From an uncultured bacterium (lineage in GTDB: Bacteria > Desulfobacterota > Binatia > UBA1149 > CAITLU01), in assembly GCA_903893315.1 (NCBI GenBank), contig CAITLU010000002.1, positions 1-64,000 of the forward strand: a DNA stretch of 64,000 bases, given 5' to 3'. The translations under genes and the position numbers were made by a program. Below are positions 16,103 to 25,222 of this stretch, piece after piece. Position 1 is the first letter of the stretch; each line of letters starts with the position of its first letter. The notes below the pieces were generated by a model. The model did no database searches. It saw only the letters and a list, made by a program, of their open reading frames with translations, and was not told the origin of the DNA.

Positions 16103-18052
16103 ATGTCCGAGCCGCTGTGGACCCCGTCGCCCGGGCGCATTGCCGGGGCCAACCTGACGCGCTTCATCGCCTATGTGAACGAGCGCTGCGGCCTCGCGGT
16201 CGACGGCTACGACGCGCTGTATGACTGGTCGATCGCCAGTCCGGCCGACTTCTGGGAATCGCTGTGGCATTTCGCATCCATCCGTCATTCGGTGCCGTAT
16301 CGCTCGGTGCTGGAGAATCCGGTCATGCCGGGGGCGCGCTGGTTTTCCGGCTCGCGTCTTAACTTCGCCGAGAACCTGCTGCGCTTTCGTGACGCGCGCC
16401 CGGCGCTGATTTCGGTACGCGAAGGCGGCGAGGTCGACGCGCGCGTCAGTTACGCCGAGTTGTACGCGATGACGGCGCGGCTGGCGCGCTTCCTGACGGA
16501 GTCGGGCGTGGCAGCCGGGGACCGCGTGGCTGGTTTCCTGCCCAATCGTGTCGAGACGTTGGTCGCGATGCTGGCCACCACCAGCATCGGTGCGATCTGG
16601 TCTTCGTGCAGCCCGGACTTCGGCTTCAAGGGCGTGATGGACCGCTTCGGCCAGATCAGACCGAAGATTCTCGTCAGCGCCGACGGCTACTTCTACAACG
16701 GCAAGTCCTTCGACTGTCTGGAGCGCGCGGCCCACGTCGCCACCGAGATCGATTCGATCGAGCGCGTCATCGTCGTGCCCTTCGTCAGCGCCGCACCCGA
16801 CATCGACGCGGTGCCCAAGGCGATTGCATGGCAAGCGGCGCTGGCCAACGACGCGTCGGAAATAGCGTTCGCGCAGCTGCCTTTCGATCACCCGCTCTAC
16901 ATCATGTACTCGTCGGGCACGACGGGGGTTCCAAAATGCATCGTTCACGGCGCCGGCGGCACGCTGGTGCAGCACGCCAAGGAACTGCTGCTGCACACCG
17001 ACCTTGGCCGCGACGACGTCGTCTTCTACTTCACCACCTGCGGATGGATGATGTGGAACTGGCTGGTCAGCTCGTTGATCGCGGGCTCGGCGCTGGTGCT
17101 CTACGACGGCAGCCCCGCGCATCCCGACGCCGCGGCGCTGTGGAAGATGGCGCAGGATCTGAAGATCACGGTGTTCGGCACCAGTGCCAAGTTCCTCGGC
17201 ATGTGCGAGAAGGCCGACGTGCATCCGGCTGCGGACTTCGATCTGGCGGCTCTGCGCACGATCCTGTCGACCGGCTCGCCGCTGTCGATCGAAGGTTTCG
17301 AGTGGGTCTACCGGGAGGTCAAGCAGGATCTGCAACTCGCGTCGATCTGCGGCGGCACCGACATCGTCTCGTGTTTCATGCTCGGCTCTCCGATCAGTCC
17401 TGTGTGGGCGGGCGAAATCCAGAAGCGTGGTCTGGCGATGAAAGTTGAAGCCTGGGACGAGAGCGGCCGTGCGGTGGTCGGACGCAAAGCCGAACTCGTG
17501 TGCAGCGCTCCGTTTCCGTCGATGCCCGTCTATTTCTGGGACGACCCCGGCGACCGCAAGTATCTGGACGCATACTTCTCCGAGTATCCGGGAGTGTGGC
17601 GTCACGGTGACTACATCGAGATGACACCCCGCGGCGGTGTCGTCGTCTACGGCCGCTCCGACGCGACTCTGAATCCGGGCGGCGTGCGCATCGGCACAGC
17701 CGAAATCGACCGTCAGGTCGAAGCGCTCGACGAGGTCGTGGATTGTCTGGTGGTCGGCCAGCAGTGGCGCGACGACGTGCGCGTGATCCTGTTCGTGGTA
17801 CTGCGACCGGGCCTGGTGCTGGACGGCGCGCTGACCGCGAAGATCGGCAATCAGATCCGCAGGAACACCACGCCGCGTCACGTGCCGTCCAAGGTGATCC
17901 AGGTTCCCGAGATTCCGCGCACGATCAGCGGCAAGAAAGTCGAACTTGCGGTCACCAGGATCATTCATGGTCAGGAGGTCAAGAACCGCGACGCGCTGGC
18001 CAATCCGGCGGCATTGGCGGCTTTTTACGACCTGGAAGAGCTTCGCGATTGA
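16103..18052 (+). CDS. Acetoacetyl-CoA synthetase (acetoacetate-CoA ligase)
   Basis: A 649-residue ANL-superfamily ligase. The ATG at 16103 follows GGGAG by about eight bases. The adenylation motif IMYSSGTTGVPKCIVHG lies near residue 270, and WRHGDYIE, GRSDATLNPGGVRIG and RTISGKKVEL appear in order. The N-terminal segment with RWFSGSRLNFAENLL is typical of acetoacetyl-CoA synthetases and their ACS_N domain. It would activate acetoacetate, or a related short acid, with ATP and CoA. The HMG-CoA-lyase-like gene next door could generate its substrate. Confidence 0.9.
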   Translation: MSEPLWTPSPGRIAGANLTRFIAYVNERCGLAVDGYDALYDWSIASPADFWESLWHFASIRHSVPYRSVLENPVMPGARWFSGSRLNFAENLLRFRDARPALISVREGGEVDARVSYAELYAMTARLARFLTESGVAAGDRVAGFLPNRVETLVAMLATTSIGAIWSSCSPDFGFKGVMDRFGQIRPKILVSADGYFYNGKSFDCLERAAHVATEIDSIERVIVVPFVSAAPDIDAVPKAIAWQAALANDASEIAFAQLPFDHPLYIMYSSGTTGVPKCIVHGAGGTLVQHAKELLLHTDLGRDDVVFYFTTCGWMMWNWLVSSLIAGSALVLYDGSPAHPDAAALWKMAQDLKITVFGTSAKFLGMCEKADVHPAADFDLAALRTILSTGSPLSIEGFEWVYREVKQDLQLASICGGTDIVSCFMLGSPISPVWAGEIQKRGLAMKVEAWDESGRAVVGRKAELVCSAPFPSMPVYFWDDPGDRKYLDAYFSEYPGVWRHGDYIEMTPRGGVVVYGRSDATLNPGGVRIGTAEIDRQVEALDEVVDCLVVGQQWRDDVRVILFVVLRPGLVLDGALTAKIGNQIRRNTTPRHVPSKVIQVPEIPRTISGKKVELAVTRIIHGQEVKNRDALANPAALAAFYDLEELRD

Positions 18053-18125
18053 GCGTCGCCGTTTTCCGGAGGGGCTTGCAGAGAGGATGTTTTCTGGTGC
18101 ACGCAGCGACGGGGGAGAAATCTGA

Positions 18126-19139
18126 ATGAGCGAACTGAAGAAACTTCACGAGACGGCGCTGCCCAGGCGGGTGGTGATGGGCGAGTGCTGGGCACGCGAC
18201 GGACTTCAGAACGAAGCCAACGTGGTTCCCACCGATCTGAAGGTGGAGATGATCAGCGGAATGGTCGATGCCGGCATCACCAAGATGGAGGCGACCAGTT
18301 TTGCGCACGCGCGCTACCTGCCGCAGTTCGCCGACGCCGAAGAGGTGCTGCGCCGCATTCCGCGCAGGAAGGGTGTCGACTATCGCGCCATCTGCACGAC
18401 CATGAAGGCAATCCAGCGTGCCATCGACAGCAAGGACGAAGGCTACGGCGTCGACGAGATCGCGATGGTCATTTCGGCGAGCGAGGCCCACAACCTGGCC
18501 AACGTCAACATGAGCCACGACGAGAACAAGCGCCTGCTCGAACAGATGACGCGTGCTTCGCTCGACTCGGGCCACGCGGTGTTCGGCTGGGTGCTGACCA
18601 GTTTCGGCTGTCCGATCAAGGGCGACGTGGCGGTGCAGGACGCAGTGGCGATGGGGCAGTGGTGGAAGGACATCGGCGCCACCATCATCGGCTTCGGCGA
18701 CACCACGGGATCGGCCAATCCGCGTCAGGTAAGCGCGTTCTACGAGTACGTTCTCGACCGCGGTTTCACCACCGAAGAGGTCGTCGTCCACTTCCACGAC
18801 ACGCGCGGCTGGGGCGTGGCCAACTCGCTGGTAGCGCTGACCTTCGGATTCAGCCACTTCGACTCGTCTCTGGGGGCGATCGGCGGCCAGCCCAAGACCG
18901 GAGCCGCCGACTACCACCACGGTTATTCGGGCAATACCTGCACCGAAGACCTGGTCGGAATGTTCGAGGAGATGGGGGTCAGTACCGGTATCGACATCGA
19001 CAAGCTGATCGCGCTCGGGCATCGCGCCGAGGCGGTTCTCGGACGGCAGTTGCGCAGCAACTTCATCAATGCCGGATGCGTTCCGCACCGCGGGATCGTC
19101 TACGACAAAGAAAAGGGCATCGTCGAAGTGAAAGGATAG
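18126..19139 (+). CDS. HMG-CoA lyase-like enzyme (HMGL family)
   Basis: A 337-residue TIM-barrel lyase. WARDGLQNEANVVPTD near residues 22-37 has the RDGLQNE motif of HMG-CoA lyases. HFHDTRGWG supplies the metal-binding segment, and GYSGNTCTEDLVGMFEEMG contains the catalytic cysteine region found near the C-terminus of HMG-CoA lyases. The likely reaction is retro-aldol cleavage of HMG-CoA or a related hydroxyacyl-CoA to acetyl-CoA and a ketoacid. It follows the acetoacetyl-CoA synthetase after 73 bp, so lyase and synthetase probably act in sequence. Confidence 0.87.
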   Translation: MSELKKLHETALPRRVVMGECWARDGLQNEANVVPTDLKVEMISGMVDAGITKMEATSFAHARYLPQFADAEEVLRRIPRRKGVDYRAICTTMKAIQRAIDSKDEGYGVDEIAMVISASEAHNLANVNMSHDENKRLLEQMTRASLDSGHAVFGWVLTSFGCPIKGDVAVQDAVAMGQWWKDIGATIIGFGDTTGSANPRQVSAFYEYVLDRGFTTEEVVVHFHDTRGWGVANSLVALTFGFSHFDSSLGAIGGQPKTGAADYHHGYSGNTCTEDLVGMFEEMGVSTGIDIDKLIALGHRAEAVLGRQLRSNFINAGCVPHRGIVYDKEKGIVEVKG

Positions 19140-19171
19140 GGCGGGGCAATGAGCGCATTCGAGGTGCCGGC

Positions 19172-20251
19172 ATGAACAGTTACATGATCGAGAACTACCG
19201 CAACTCCGTCGGGCAGCACTGCGGCAGTACCGCGATGCGCAACCTGATCCGGCACTACTGCGGGCTTGAACTCAGCGAGCCGTCCGTGTTCGGTCTCGGT
19301 TCTGGCCTTCACTTCATGCTGGTCGAGTCGGAGCTTTACGCTCCCGGCGTGCTGATGTTCGGTCGTGGTGCGACGATGGAGGTGGATCTGGCCGATGCTC
19401 TCGGCCTCGATTACACCGAACAGATGGAGTTCGACGACGAGAAGGCCTGGCAGGTAGTGCGCGACGAGGTTCTCGCCGGCCGGCCGACGATGCTGTCAGG
19501 TGACGCCCTGTATCTGGACTACCGGGATTTCAAGGTGCATTTCCCCGCCCATCGTTTCGTGCTCGTCGGCTTCGATGACGCTTCGCGCACGGCCTTCGTG
19601 GCCGACCGGATCGAGGAGGCCGTGCAGCCGTGCGCTTACGCGGCGCTGGCCGCGAGTCGCAATCCGAAGGACTTCATCTCTACCTACAATCAGTGGGGCA
19701 GGTTTCACGGCGGGCGCGTCGCGAAAGCTTTGCCCGAGGCGTATGCGTTGGCAGTCAGGCGCGCGGCTACGCGCATGATCGAGAATGACGCGCCAGGTAC
19801 TTCCGTACCCGAAGACATGCCGGTGATCGCCACCGCCGGCATCGCCGGCCTGAGCCGTCTGGCTGCGCAGTTGCCGGAATTTCTGGCGAGGCCGACGGGA
19901 CAGGCGCTGGCCCGCTACGCCGCCGGCTGCATCGAGTCGTTCGGGACCGGCGGCGCGAACTTCAGGCTGATGTACGCGGCATTCCTGCAGGAGGCCTGCG
20001 AAGGCGGATACGCCGGCGTGCGGAGCGCCGACGTCGAAGCGATGCGCGAGTCGGCGCGATTGTGGGGCACGCTCGCCGAATGCCTGCGCGCGTTTGCCGG
20101 CGGCGGCGCGGCAGCTGCGAGTGGCGCGACGTCCGTGACTGCCGCACCGACGTGCGCAGCGGGCGACATCGCCGCGGCCGCCGCGGCGGCAGTCAGCGGC
20201 ATTCGCGATACCGAAGAGCGGTTATTCGAGAGGCTGGCCTGTGCCGGGTAG
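19172..20251 (+). CDS. BtrH_N/DUF4872-type protein
   Basis: A 359-residue protein starting at ATG 19172 behind GAGGTG. The N-terminal SVGQHCGSTAMRNLIRHY matches the BtrH N-terminal domain, where a Cys in HCGS is the presumed catalytic nucleophile of a papain-like acyltransferase fold. VHFPAHRFVLVGFDDA carries the likely His. The second half is a helical DUF4872-like domain, with an Ala-rich stretch near 310-345. BtrH transfers an acyl side chain from a carrier protein in butirosin synthesis. Here the context is acyl-CoA metabolism, so an acyltransferase or thioesterase role is possible but unproven. Confidence 0.75.
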   Translation: MNSYMIENYRNSVGQHCGSTAMRNLIRHYCGLELSEPSVFGLGSGLHFMLVESELYAPGVLMFGRGATMEVDLADALGLDYTEQMEFDDEKAWQVVRDEVLAGRPTMLSGDALYLDYRDFKVHFPAHRFVLVGFDDASRTAFVADRIEEAVQPCAYAALAASRNPKDFISTYNQWGRFHGGRVAKALPEAYALAVRRAATRMIENDAPGTSVPEDMPVIATAGIAGLSRLAAQLPEFLARPTGQALARYAAGCIESFGTGGANFRLMYAAFLQEACEGGYAGVRSADVEAMRESARLWGTLAECLRAFAGGGAAAASGATSVTAAPTCAAGDIAAAAAAAVSGIRDTEERLFERLACAG

Positions 20252-20255
20252 GACT

Positions 20256-20290
20256 CCGCGGGGTGAAGCGTCGCTCCACCCCGCGGGCTT
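20256..20290. terminator. Intrinsic terminator between convergent genes
   Basis: CCGCGGGGTG (20256-20265) and CACCCCGCGG (20277-20286) form a perfect 10-bp stem with an 11-nt loop, followed by GCTTT. It sits directly after the BtrH-type gene and before the stop of the opposing acyl-CoA dehydrogenase gene. Confidence 0.8.
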
Positions 20291-20307
20291 TAAGTGACGC
20301 GCCGTGT

Positions 20308-21531
20308 TTACAGCCGATCGGCGGCGTGCAGCGCCAGCACTTCGTTGGTGCCGTCTTCGATCAGCGATGCGCGTGCGTCGCGCATCAGCTTTTCGATCGG
20401 GTATTCGTAGCTGAGCCCGTTGCCTCCGAAGATCTGCAGTGCGTCGCTGGCCACCTCGAAAGACGTCTGCGTCGACGTGACCTTCGAGGCGATCGCGAAC
20501 TGCACAGCCGGGAAACTGCCTTCGGGCGCGCCGATAAGGGGATTGTGGACGGTGTTGTAGAGCACCACGCGGCGGTTCAGCGCGCGTGCGGCTTCGACCT
20601 TCCGGAACATCTCGAACAGTTTAAGTTTCACGGCCTGATGGATGATGATCGTCACGCCGCCTTGCACGCGCTGCTTGGCGTACTCGAGCGCCATCTCGTA
20701 GGCCGCACGGGCGCAGCCTACAAAGGTGCCTCCCATGAACCCGTTGGCCGAGGTCAGAGTAAGTTCCAGACCCATCGGGTACATTTCGGGTGGGATCACC
20801 ATGTGCGTGAGCGGCACGCGGACGTCGTCGAAGAATATCTCGCCCTGGGGCAGCGCCCTCTGGCCGAGTTTTTCCAGCGGTCTGCCGCGCGTAACTCCGC
20901 GCGAAGTGAGGTCGACCAGCAACACGCCGCCGTTGGTCGCGCCGTCGCCGTTGTCCACCGCCGTGTAGAGCGCGGCGGTTTCAGCCATCGAGCCGTTGGA
21001 CACCCACGCTGCCTTCTGACCGCTGATCACGTAGAAGTCGCCGTCGCGACGCGCTACGCAGTTCGGTTTCTGGAGGTAGGGACGCTTCGGGTCGGCGCTC
21101 ATGTCGAGCGAGTTGCTGCCGTGGTCGGGCTCCGTGATCGCCCAGCAACCGATCTTGCTGACCGGAAACGCTGCGATCAGGTCGGGGTTCTGCGAGGTCT
21201 GCGCGAGCATCGCCGGAAACTCGGAAGCCCCGAGGCTGATCGCCAGCCCGGCGTCGCCCCAGCCGAGTTCTTCGGTTACCAGGCAATTGAGCCTGGCAAG
21301 CTGAGCCGGCGTGAGGTCGGACCCTTCGGTCGCGAACATGTGGACCCCGAGATCGTTCCACTTCTTGTGGACGTCCCACAGGATCGAGCCGCGTGCGATG
21401 ACCTCTTCGGCCGAGCGGCGATCGAGCGCCTGCCCCGCCGGGCGCATGACCTCTTCCGCGAACCGGTGCACGAGGTCGCGTATGCTGCGTTCTTCTTCCG
21501 AGAGATCGAAGTCGATGTCTTGCGGTGTCAT
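20308..21531 (-). CDS. Acyl-CoA dehydrogenase
   Basis: A 407-residue acyl-CoA dehydrogenase with a strong GGAGGAG ribosome site. CWAITEPDHGSNS marks the FAD/substrate domain, and FGGNGLSYEYPIEKLMRDARASLIEDG is the C-terminal signature. It is paralogous to 14853-16058; both share an unusual RRDGD-Y-VI-GQK segment. It is the most distal gene of the minus-strand catabolic cluster. It would oxidise the acyl-CoA made after the alcohol and aldehyde oxidation steps encoded upstream. Confidence 0.92.
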   Translation of the reverse strand: MTPQDIDFDLSEEERSIRDLVHRFAEEVMRPAGQALDRRSAEEVIARGSILWDVHKKWNDLGVHMFATEGSDLTPAQLARLNCLVTEELGWGDAGLAISLGASEFPAMLAQTSQNPDLIAAFPVSKIGCWAITEPDHGSNSLDMSADPKRPYLQKPNCVARRDGDFYVISGQKAAWVSNGSMAETAALYTAVDNGDGATNGGVLLVDLTSRGVTRGRPLEKLGQRALPQGEIFFDDVRVPLTHMVIPPEMYPMGLELTLTSANGFMGGTFVGCARAAYEMALEYAKQRVQGGVTIIIHQAVKLKLFEMFRKVEAARALNRRVVLYNTVHNPLIGAPEGSFPAVQFAIASKVTSTQTSFEVASDALQIFGGNGLSYEYPIEKLMRDARASLIEDGTNEVLALHAADRL

Positions 21532-21609
21532 GGCCTGGCTCCTCCCTGAGCGATCGCGCGCGGGCTCTCTTTGTTCAGTCGCGGTTCACAAACACGTGCG
21601 TGGCGCTCG

Positions 21610-22644
21610 TCACCCGTTCGGCGTGATGACCGCGCGACCCTGGATCTTCCCTTCGTGCAGGCGCTTGTACACCAGCGCCGCTTGATCGAGAGGGTACAAC
21701 TCGGATTGAGTCTTGATCTTTCCGGCCTGAGCCAGCGTCAGGACTTCGGTCAGCTCCGGAATGCTGCCGTAGAACGTCGAAGCGAGCGAGAGTTCGGTGG
21801 GCACCGAAAGGTAGTTGAACGATGCCTGGCCGCCGGCGATTCCGACAAGTGTCAGGTGTCCGAGGCGCCGCGACACGCTGAGTGCCAGTTGGAGAGTCGC
21901 GTCGGAACCAACGACGTCGAGCACCAGTTCCGCGCCTCTGCCGTGGGTCAGTTCCTGTATGCTCGCGGTTGCACGGTCATCCGAGACGACCACTTCGTCG
22001 GCGCCGAGCGTTTTCGCGGCCGCCAGTTTTTCGGTGGACACGTCGACGGCGATGATACGAGCCGGAGACAGAGCCTTGAGAATCTGCACGGCCATCTGCC
22101 CGAGGCCGCCGACACCGATCACGACGGCGGTCGATCCCGGTGTAAGCACCGACAGCGAACGTTTGACGGCGTGGTAGGTCGTCAGGCCGGCGTCGGTCAG
22201 CGGCGCGGCCTCGCGCGGATCGAGTCCGTTGAGCGGAACCAGGAAGCGCGCCGACGGCACGATCATGTGGCTCGCCATGCCGCCGTTGAACCCGAGTCCG
22301 CCGCCTGAGAACAACGGGGCTTTCTCGCAGTAATTGTCGGCGCCGACCAGGCATGCCGCGCAGCGGCCGCAGCCCCACACCGCGTACACCGCCACCGGCT
22401 CGCCGGCAGTCACGTCGCGAACGCCGGCTCCCACCTTCTCGACCCAGCCGGCATTCTCGTGGCCGAGCGTGAAGGGCAGCGGGTAGGGCAGCGCGCCTTC
22501 CGGATACTCCATGACGTGGAGATCGGAGTGACAGACTCCGGCGCCTCCGACCTTCACCAGCACTTCGCCGGGACCGGGCTCGGGAATGTCGATGTCGCAG
22601 AACTCCGGCGGCGCCTGCCATTTGGTCATTCGATACGCTTTCAC
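21610..22644 (-). CDS. Zinc-dependent alcohol dehydrogenase (MDR family)
   Basis: A 344-residue medium-chain dehydrogenase. The GTG start at 22644 lies six bases after GGAGG. Cys38 (GVCHSDLH) and His62-Glu63 (GHEN) provide the catalytic zinc site; Cys92, Cys95, Cys98 and Cys106 (CGRCAACLVGADNYC) provide the structural zinc site. GVGGLGQMA is the NAD-binding motif. It oxidises a primary or secondary alcohol. Position in the cluster with a hydroxylase-family molybdoenzyme suggests that enzyme's product as substrate, which is an inference. Confidence 0.92.
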   Translation of the reverse strand: MKAYRMTKWQAPPEFCDIDIPEPGPGEVLVKVGGAGVCHSDLHVMEYPEGALPYPLPFTLGHENAGWVEKVGAGVRDVTAGEPVAVYAVWGCGRCAACLVGADNYCEKAPLFSGGGLGFNGGMASHMIVPSARFLVPLNGLDPREAAPLTDAGLTTYHAVKRSLSVLTPGSTAVVIGVGGLGQMAVQILKALSPARIIAVDVSTEKLAAAKTLGADEVVVSDDRATASIQELTHGRGAELVLDVVGSDATLQLALSVSRRLGHLTLVGIAGGQASFNYLSVPTELSLASTFYGSIPELTEVLTLAQAGKIKTQSELYPLDQAALVYKRLHEGKIQGRAVITPNG

Positions 22645-22690
22645 GATTGCCTCCTGCCGCCGTCGTTCCGGTCAGCCGTTGTAGTCGAAC

Positions 22691-23023
22691 TCAAAATATC
22701 CTGGGCTTCGAGAACTCACCGCGGCCGAGTTGCCGGTAGTAACCGACGAAGTCGTAGTGATGCGACGCCTCGATGGCTCCGCTCTCGCAGATGGCGTAGC
22801 AGTTGTTGCAACTGATGCAGCCGCGATGGTTTTCCTTGACCCGCGCCTTCTTCTTGCCGTTGCCGTCGACGAACAGTTCGAGGACGTTGGATGGGCAGAC
22901 GATCGTGCAGAGCTTGCAGCCGTCGCACTTTTCCAGATCGACCGCGACGCGATGAAACTTGCACTGCTCGGAATCGTCCCAATCCGGAAAGTGACGTCGT
23001 TCTTGCTTGGATAACAAAGCCAT
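22691..23023 (-). CDS. 2[4Fe-4S] ferredoxin-type protein
   Basis: A 110-residue protein with two iron-sulfur motifs, CDGCKLCTIVCP (about residues 33-44) and CISCNNCYAICE (about 69-80). The first 30 residues and last 25 are not ferredoxin-like and may dock a partner. It lies 13 bp after the nitroreductase-like gene. It probably shuttles electrons between that flavoprotein and another enzyme of the cluster, in the cytoplasm. Confidence 0.85.
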   Translation of the reverse strand: MALLSKQERRHFPDWDDSEQCKFHRVAVDLEKCDGCKLCTIVCPSNVLELFVDGNGKKKARVKENHRGCISCNNCYAICESGAIEASHHYDFVGYYRQLGRGEFSKPRIF

Positions 23024-23036
23024 GTCGATTCCCCCT

Positions 23037-23831
23037 CTAGTAGAGAACTTGTTTCTTGCCGTCTTCGAACCAGCCGATTTCGTGGGTTTCGCGTGCGATC
23101 AGGTGCGTCGGGTTGCCGACCGGATATCCCACCGTGATCGCCTCTGAGATTTCGTAGGGCTCCTCGACTCCGAGCTTCACGCACCACTCGGGGCTCTGGT
23201 TGAGGAATTTCGAGAAGCCGATCCAGCAGGTGCCGAGACCGAGGCTCTGCGCCGCCAGCACGATGTTGGTGCCGCAGATGCCGATGTCGATCGGCGGCAC
23301 GCCGATGCCGCGCTTGTCCATCAGCAACAGGATCACGGTGGGCGCGTGGTGGAACACCGCGAAGCGTCCTTCTGCGATCGCCGTGATGCCGCTGACCGGG
23401 ACCGGGTGCATCATGTTGGGCTGCAAGCGGTTGAACAGTTTCGCCTTGATGCGAGTGACGAAGCGCTTGAACGAACCGGCAGGCATGCTGGCGTAGTCGA
23501 TCGCGCTCGAGGTCTTCTTGCACTCCCCGACGCAGAAATCCTCGATCCCCTGGATGATGGCCGAATCGCGGATGACGACGAACTTCCAGGGCTGGCAGTT
23601 GCCCTGAGACGGCGCGTAGCGCCCCATCTCGAGCATGCGCCGGATCAGATGGGCCGGCACCTGGGCTTTCTTGTACTTACGGATGCTGCGCCGCTGCAGC
23701 ATGACCTGCTCTACCGCGTTCCACTCCGCGCCTTCGGGTACGACGGTGATCTTGGAACTGCGTCCGGCTTCTTTCTCGACCTCTTCCGGATCTTCGACGC
23801 GAATGGCTCGTGCACTGGGCTCTACAAACAT
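23037..23831 (-). CDS. Nitroreductase-family FMN oxidoreductase
   Basis: A 264-residue protein with GGAGG five bases before the ATG. QRRSIRKYKKAQVP and GRYAPSQGNCQPWKFVVI are the FMN-binding nitroreductase motifs; GLGTCWIGF is the conserved late segment. About 40 extra residues precede the domain. Coupling with a ferredoxin gene 13 bp downstream suggests ferredoxin-linked reduction or desaturation of an organic substrate. A palindrome at 23848-23867 lies just upstream. Confidence 0.87.
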   Translation of the reverse strand: MFVEPSARAIRVEDPEEVEKEAGRSSKITVVPEGAEWNAVEQVMLQRRSIRKYKKAQVPAHLIRRMLEMGRYAPSQGNCQPWKFVVIRDSAIIQGIEDFCVGECKKTSSAIDYASMPAGSFKRFVTRIKAKLFNRLQPNMMHPVPVSGITAIAEGRFAVFHHAPTVILLLMDKRGIGVPPIDIGICGTNIVLAAQSLGLGTCWIGFSKFLNQSPEWCVKLGVEEPYEISEAITVGYPVGNPTHLIARETHEIGWFEDGKKQVLY

Positions 23832-23847
23832 GGCAACCTCCCGATCA

Positions 23848-23867
23848 GACCCGCTTACGAGCGGGTC
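23848..23867. promoter_or_regulatory. 20-bp palindrome between thiolase and nitroreductase genes
   Basis: Perfect 8-bp arms GACCCGCT and AGCGGGTC flank TACG, 17 bp above the nitroreductase start codon. It lies in a 173-bp gap, the largest within this gene cluster. It may be an operator at an internal promoter, or a processing/attenuation hairpin. The rest of the gap shows nothing clear. Confidence 0.5.
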
Positions 23868-24004
23868 GTCTGACGCGATGCGCTACGAATCGTTGGTTCT
23901 GACACGCGACTTCAACGCCGCGACGTCGCGCGCAATAACACACTTGCAAGCGCGGGGCACGCGATCCCGGTTTGGAGTCCGATGCGGCGAGGTCTCATGA
24001 CCCC

Positions 24005-25195
24005 TCAGCCGCGCTGCAGGATGTTGACGAAGCCGGCACTGCCGAGTCCGCCGTTGTGCTGCAGCGCCGTGCGGGCGCCGTCCACCTGCCTGGTCCCGGC
24101 TTCGCCGCGCAGGTGCCAGACCAGTTCGGTGATCTGGGCAAGTCCGGTCGCGCCGAGAGGATGTCCTTTGGCGAGCAGGCCGCCCGAAGGGTTGACCACC
24201 ACCTTGCCGCCGTAGGTGTTGTCGCCGTCGAGCACGAACTTCTCCATGTCTTCGCTCGCGCACAGTCCGAGCGCGGCGTAGGTGATGATTTCGTTGCTGG
24301 TGAAGCAATCGTGCAGTTCGATGACGTCGATGTCGTCGGGACCGACGCCGGCGTCGGCATAGGCGGCTTGCGCGGCGTTGCGACTCAGAGCGCGGAACAT
24401 CACGTCCTGCGGATCGCCGTGGAAGAATTCTTCGCGGTCGCTGCACGCGCCTTGTCCGATCAGGCGGATGTCGCTGCGGATGCCGTGCCTGCTGGCGAAG
24501 TCTTCGTTGCAAACCACGACCGCGGCTGCGCCGCAGCTCGGCGGGCACGCAAACAGCTTGCGCAGGCCGCGGTAGAGCGGCTGGCCGTGCAGGATCTGGT
24601 CGACCGTGAGCGGTTCGCGAAAAATCGCGTTGGGATTGGAGGCGGCGTGCCTGCGGGCTTTGACGGTGATCTGCGCCAGCGTGCTTTCGGCCATGCCGGT
24701 CTCTTTTTGCAGGAGTTCGCACTGGCAGCCGAACAGCATCACCGCGGGCGGCAGCGCGAGTTCCTCTTCGGTAAGGTGCATCAGTTCGGCGATCGCGCGG
24801 ACGTGCCGCTCCAGCGGATTGGTCTTGCTCGGGTACATCACGCCGATGGCGCCGGGCTCCATCTGCTCGAAGCCTACCGCCAGTGCGCAATCCACCGCGC
24901 CGGAACTGACGGCCTGTGCGGCCAGATAGAAGGCACTGCTGCCGCTGCCGCAGTTGTTGTTGACGTTGAAGATCGGAATGCCGGTGATGCCGACGCGGTA
25001 CAGAGCTGCCTGGCCCGCGCAGCTGTCGCCGAAGACGTAGCTGGCGTAGGCCTGCTCGACGTCGGCGTAGGGAATACCGGCGTCCTTCAGCGCGGCGCGT
25101 GCTGCGTCGCTTCCCATTACGTCATAGGAATCGCTGCTGCCGGGCTTCTTGAACGGCACCATGCCGACGCCGGCTATCAAGACTTGATTACTCAT
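24005..25195 (-). CDS. SCP2-type thiolase / acetyl-CoA acetyltransferase
   Basis: A 396-residue thiolase-fold protein. Cys82 in NNNCGSGSSA is the acylated nucleophile, ELHDCFTSNE contributes the second active-site segment near residue 300, and GGLLAKGHPLGATGLAQ the late His. This pattern is that of SCP-x-like thiolases, often used on branched or steroid side-chain ketoacyl-CoAs. No separate DUF35 partner protein is adjacent. It follows the molybdoenzyme gene after 27 bp and would finish chain shortening begun by the acyl-CoA dehydrogenase. Confidence 0.9.
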   Translation of the reverse strand: MSNQVLIAGVGMVPFKKPGSSDSYDVMGSDAARAALKDAGIPYADVEQAYASYVFGDSCAGQAALYRVGITGIPIFNVNNNCGSGSSAFYLAAQAVSSGAVDCALAVGFEQMEPGAIGVMYPSKTNPLERHVRAIAELMHLTEEELALPPAVMLFGCQCELLQKETGMAESTLAQITVKARRHAASNPNAIFREPLTVDQILHGQPLYRGLRKLFACPPSCGAAAVVVCNEDFASRHGIRSDIRLIGQGACSDREEFFHGDPQDVMFRALSRNAAQAAYADAGVGPDDIDVIELHDCFTSNEIITYAALGLCASEDMEKFVLDGDNTYGGKVVVNPSGGLLAKGHPLGATGLAQITELVWHLRGEAGTRQVDGARTALQHNGGLGSAGFVNILQRG

Positions 25196-25222
25196 TGCCA
25201 GTCTCTCCGTATCCGTTTTTCG

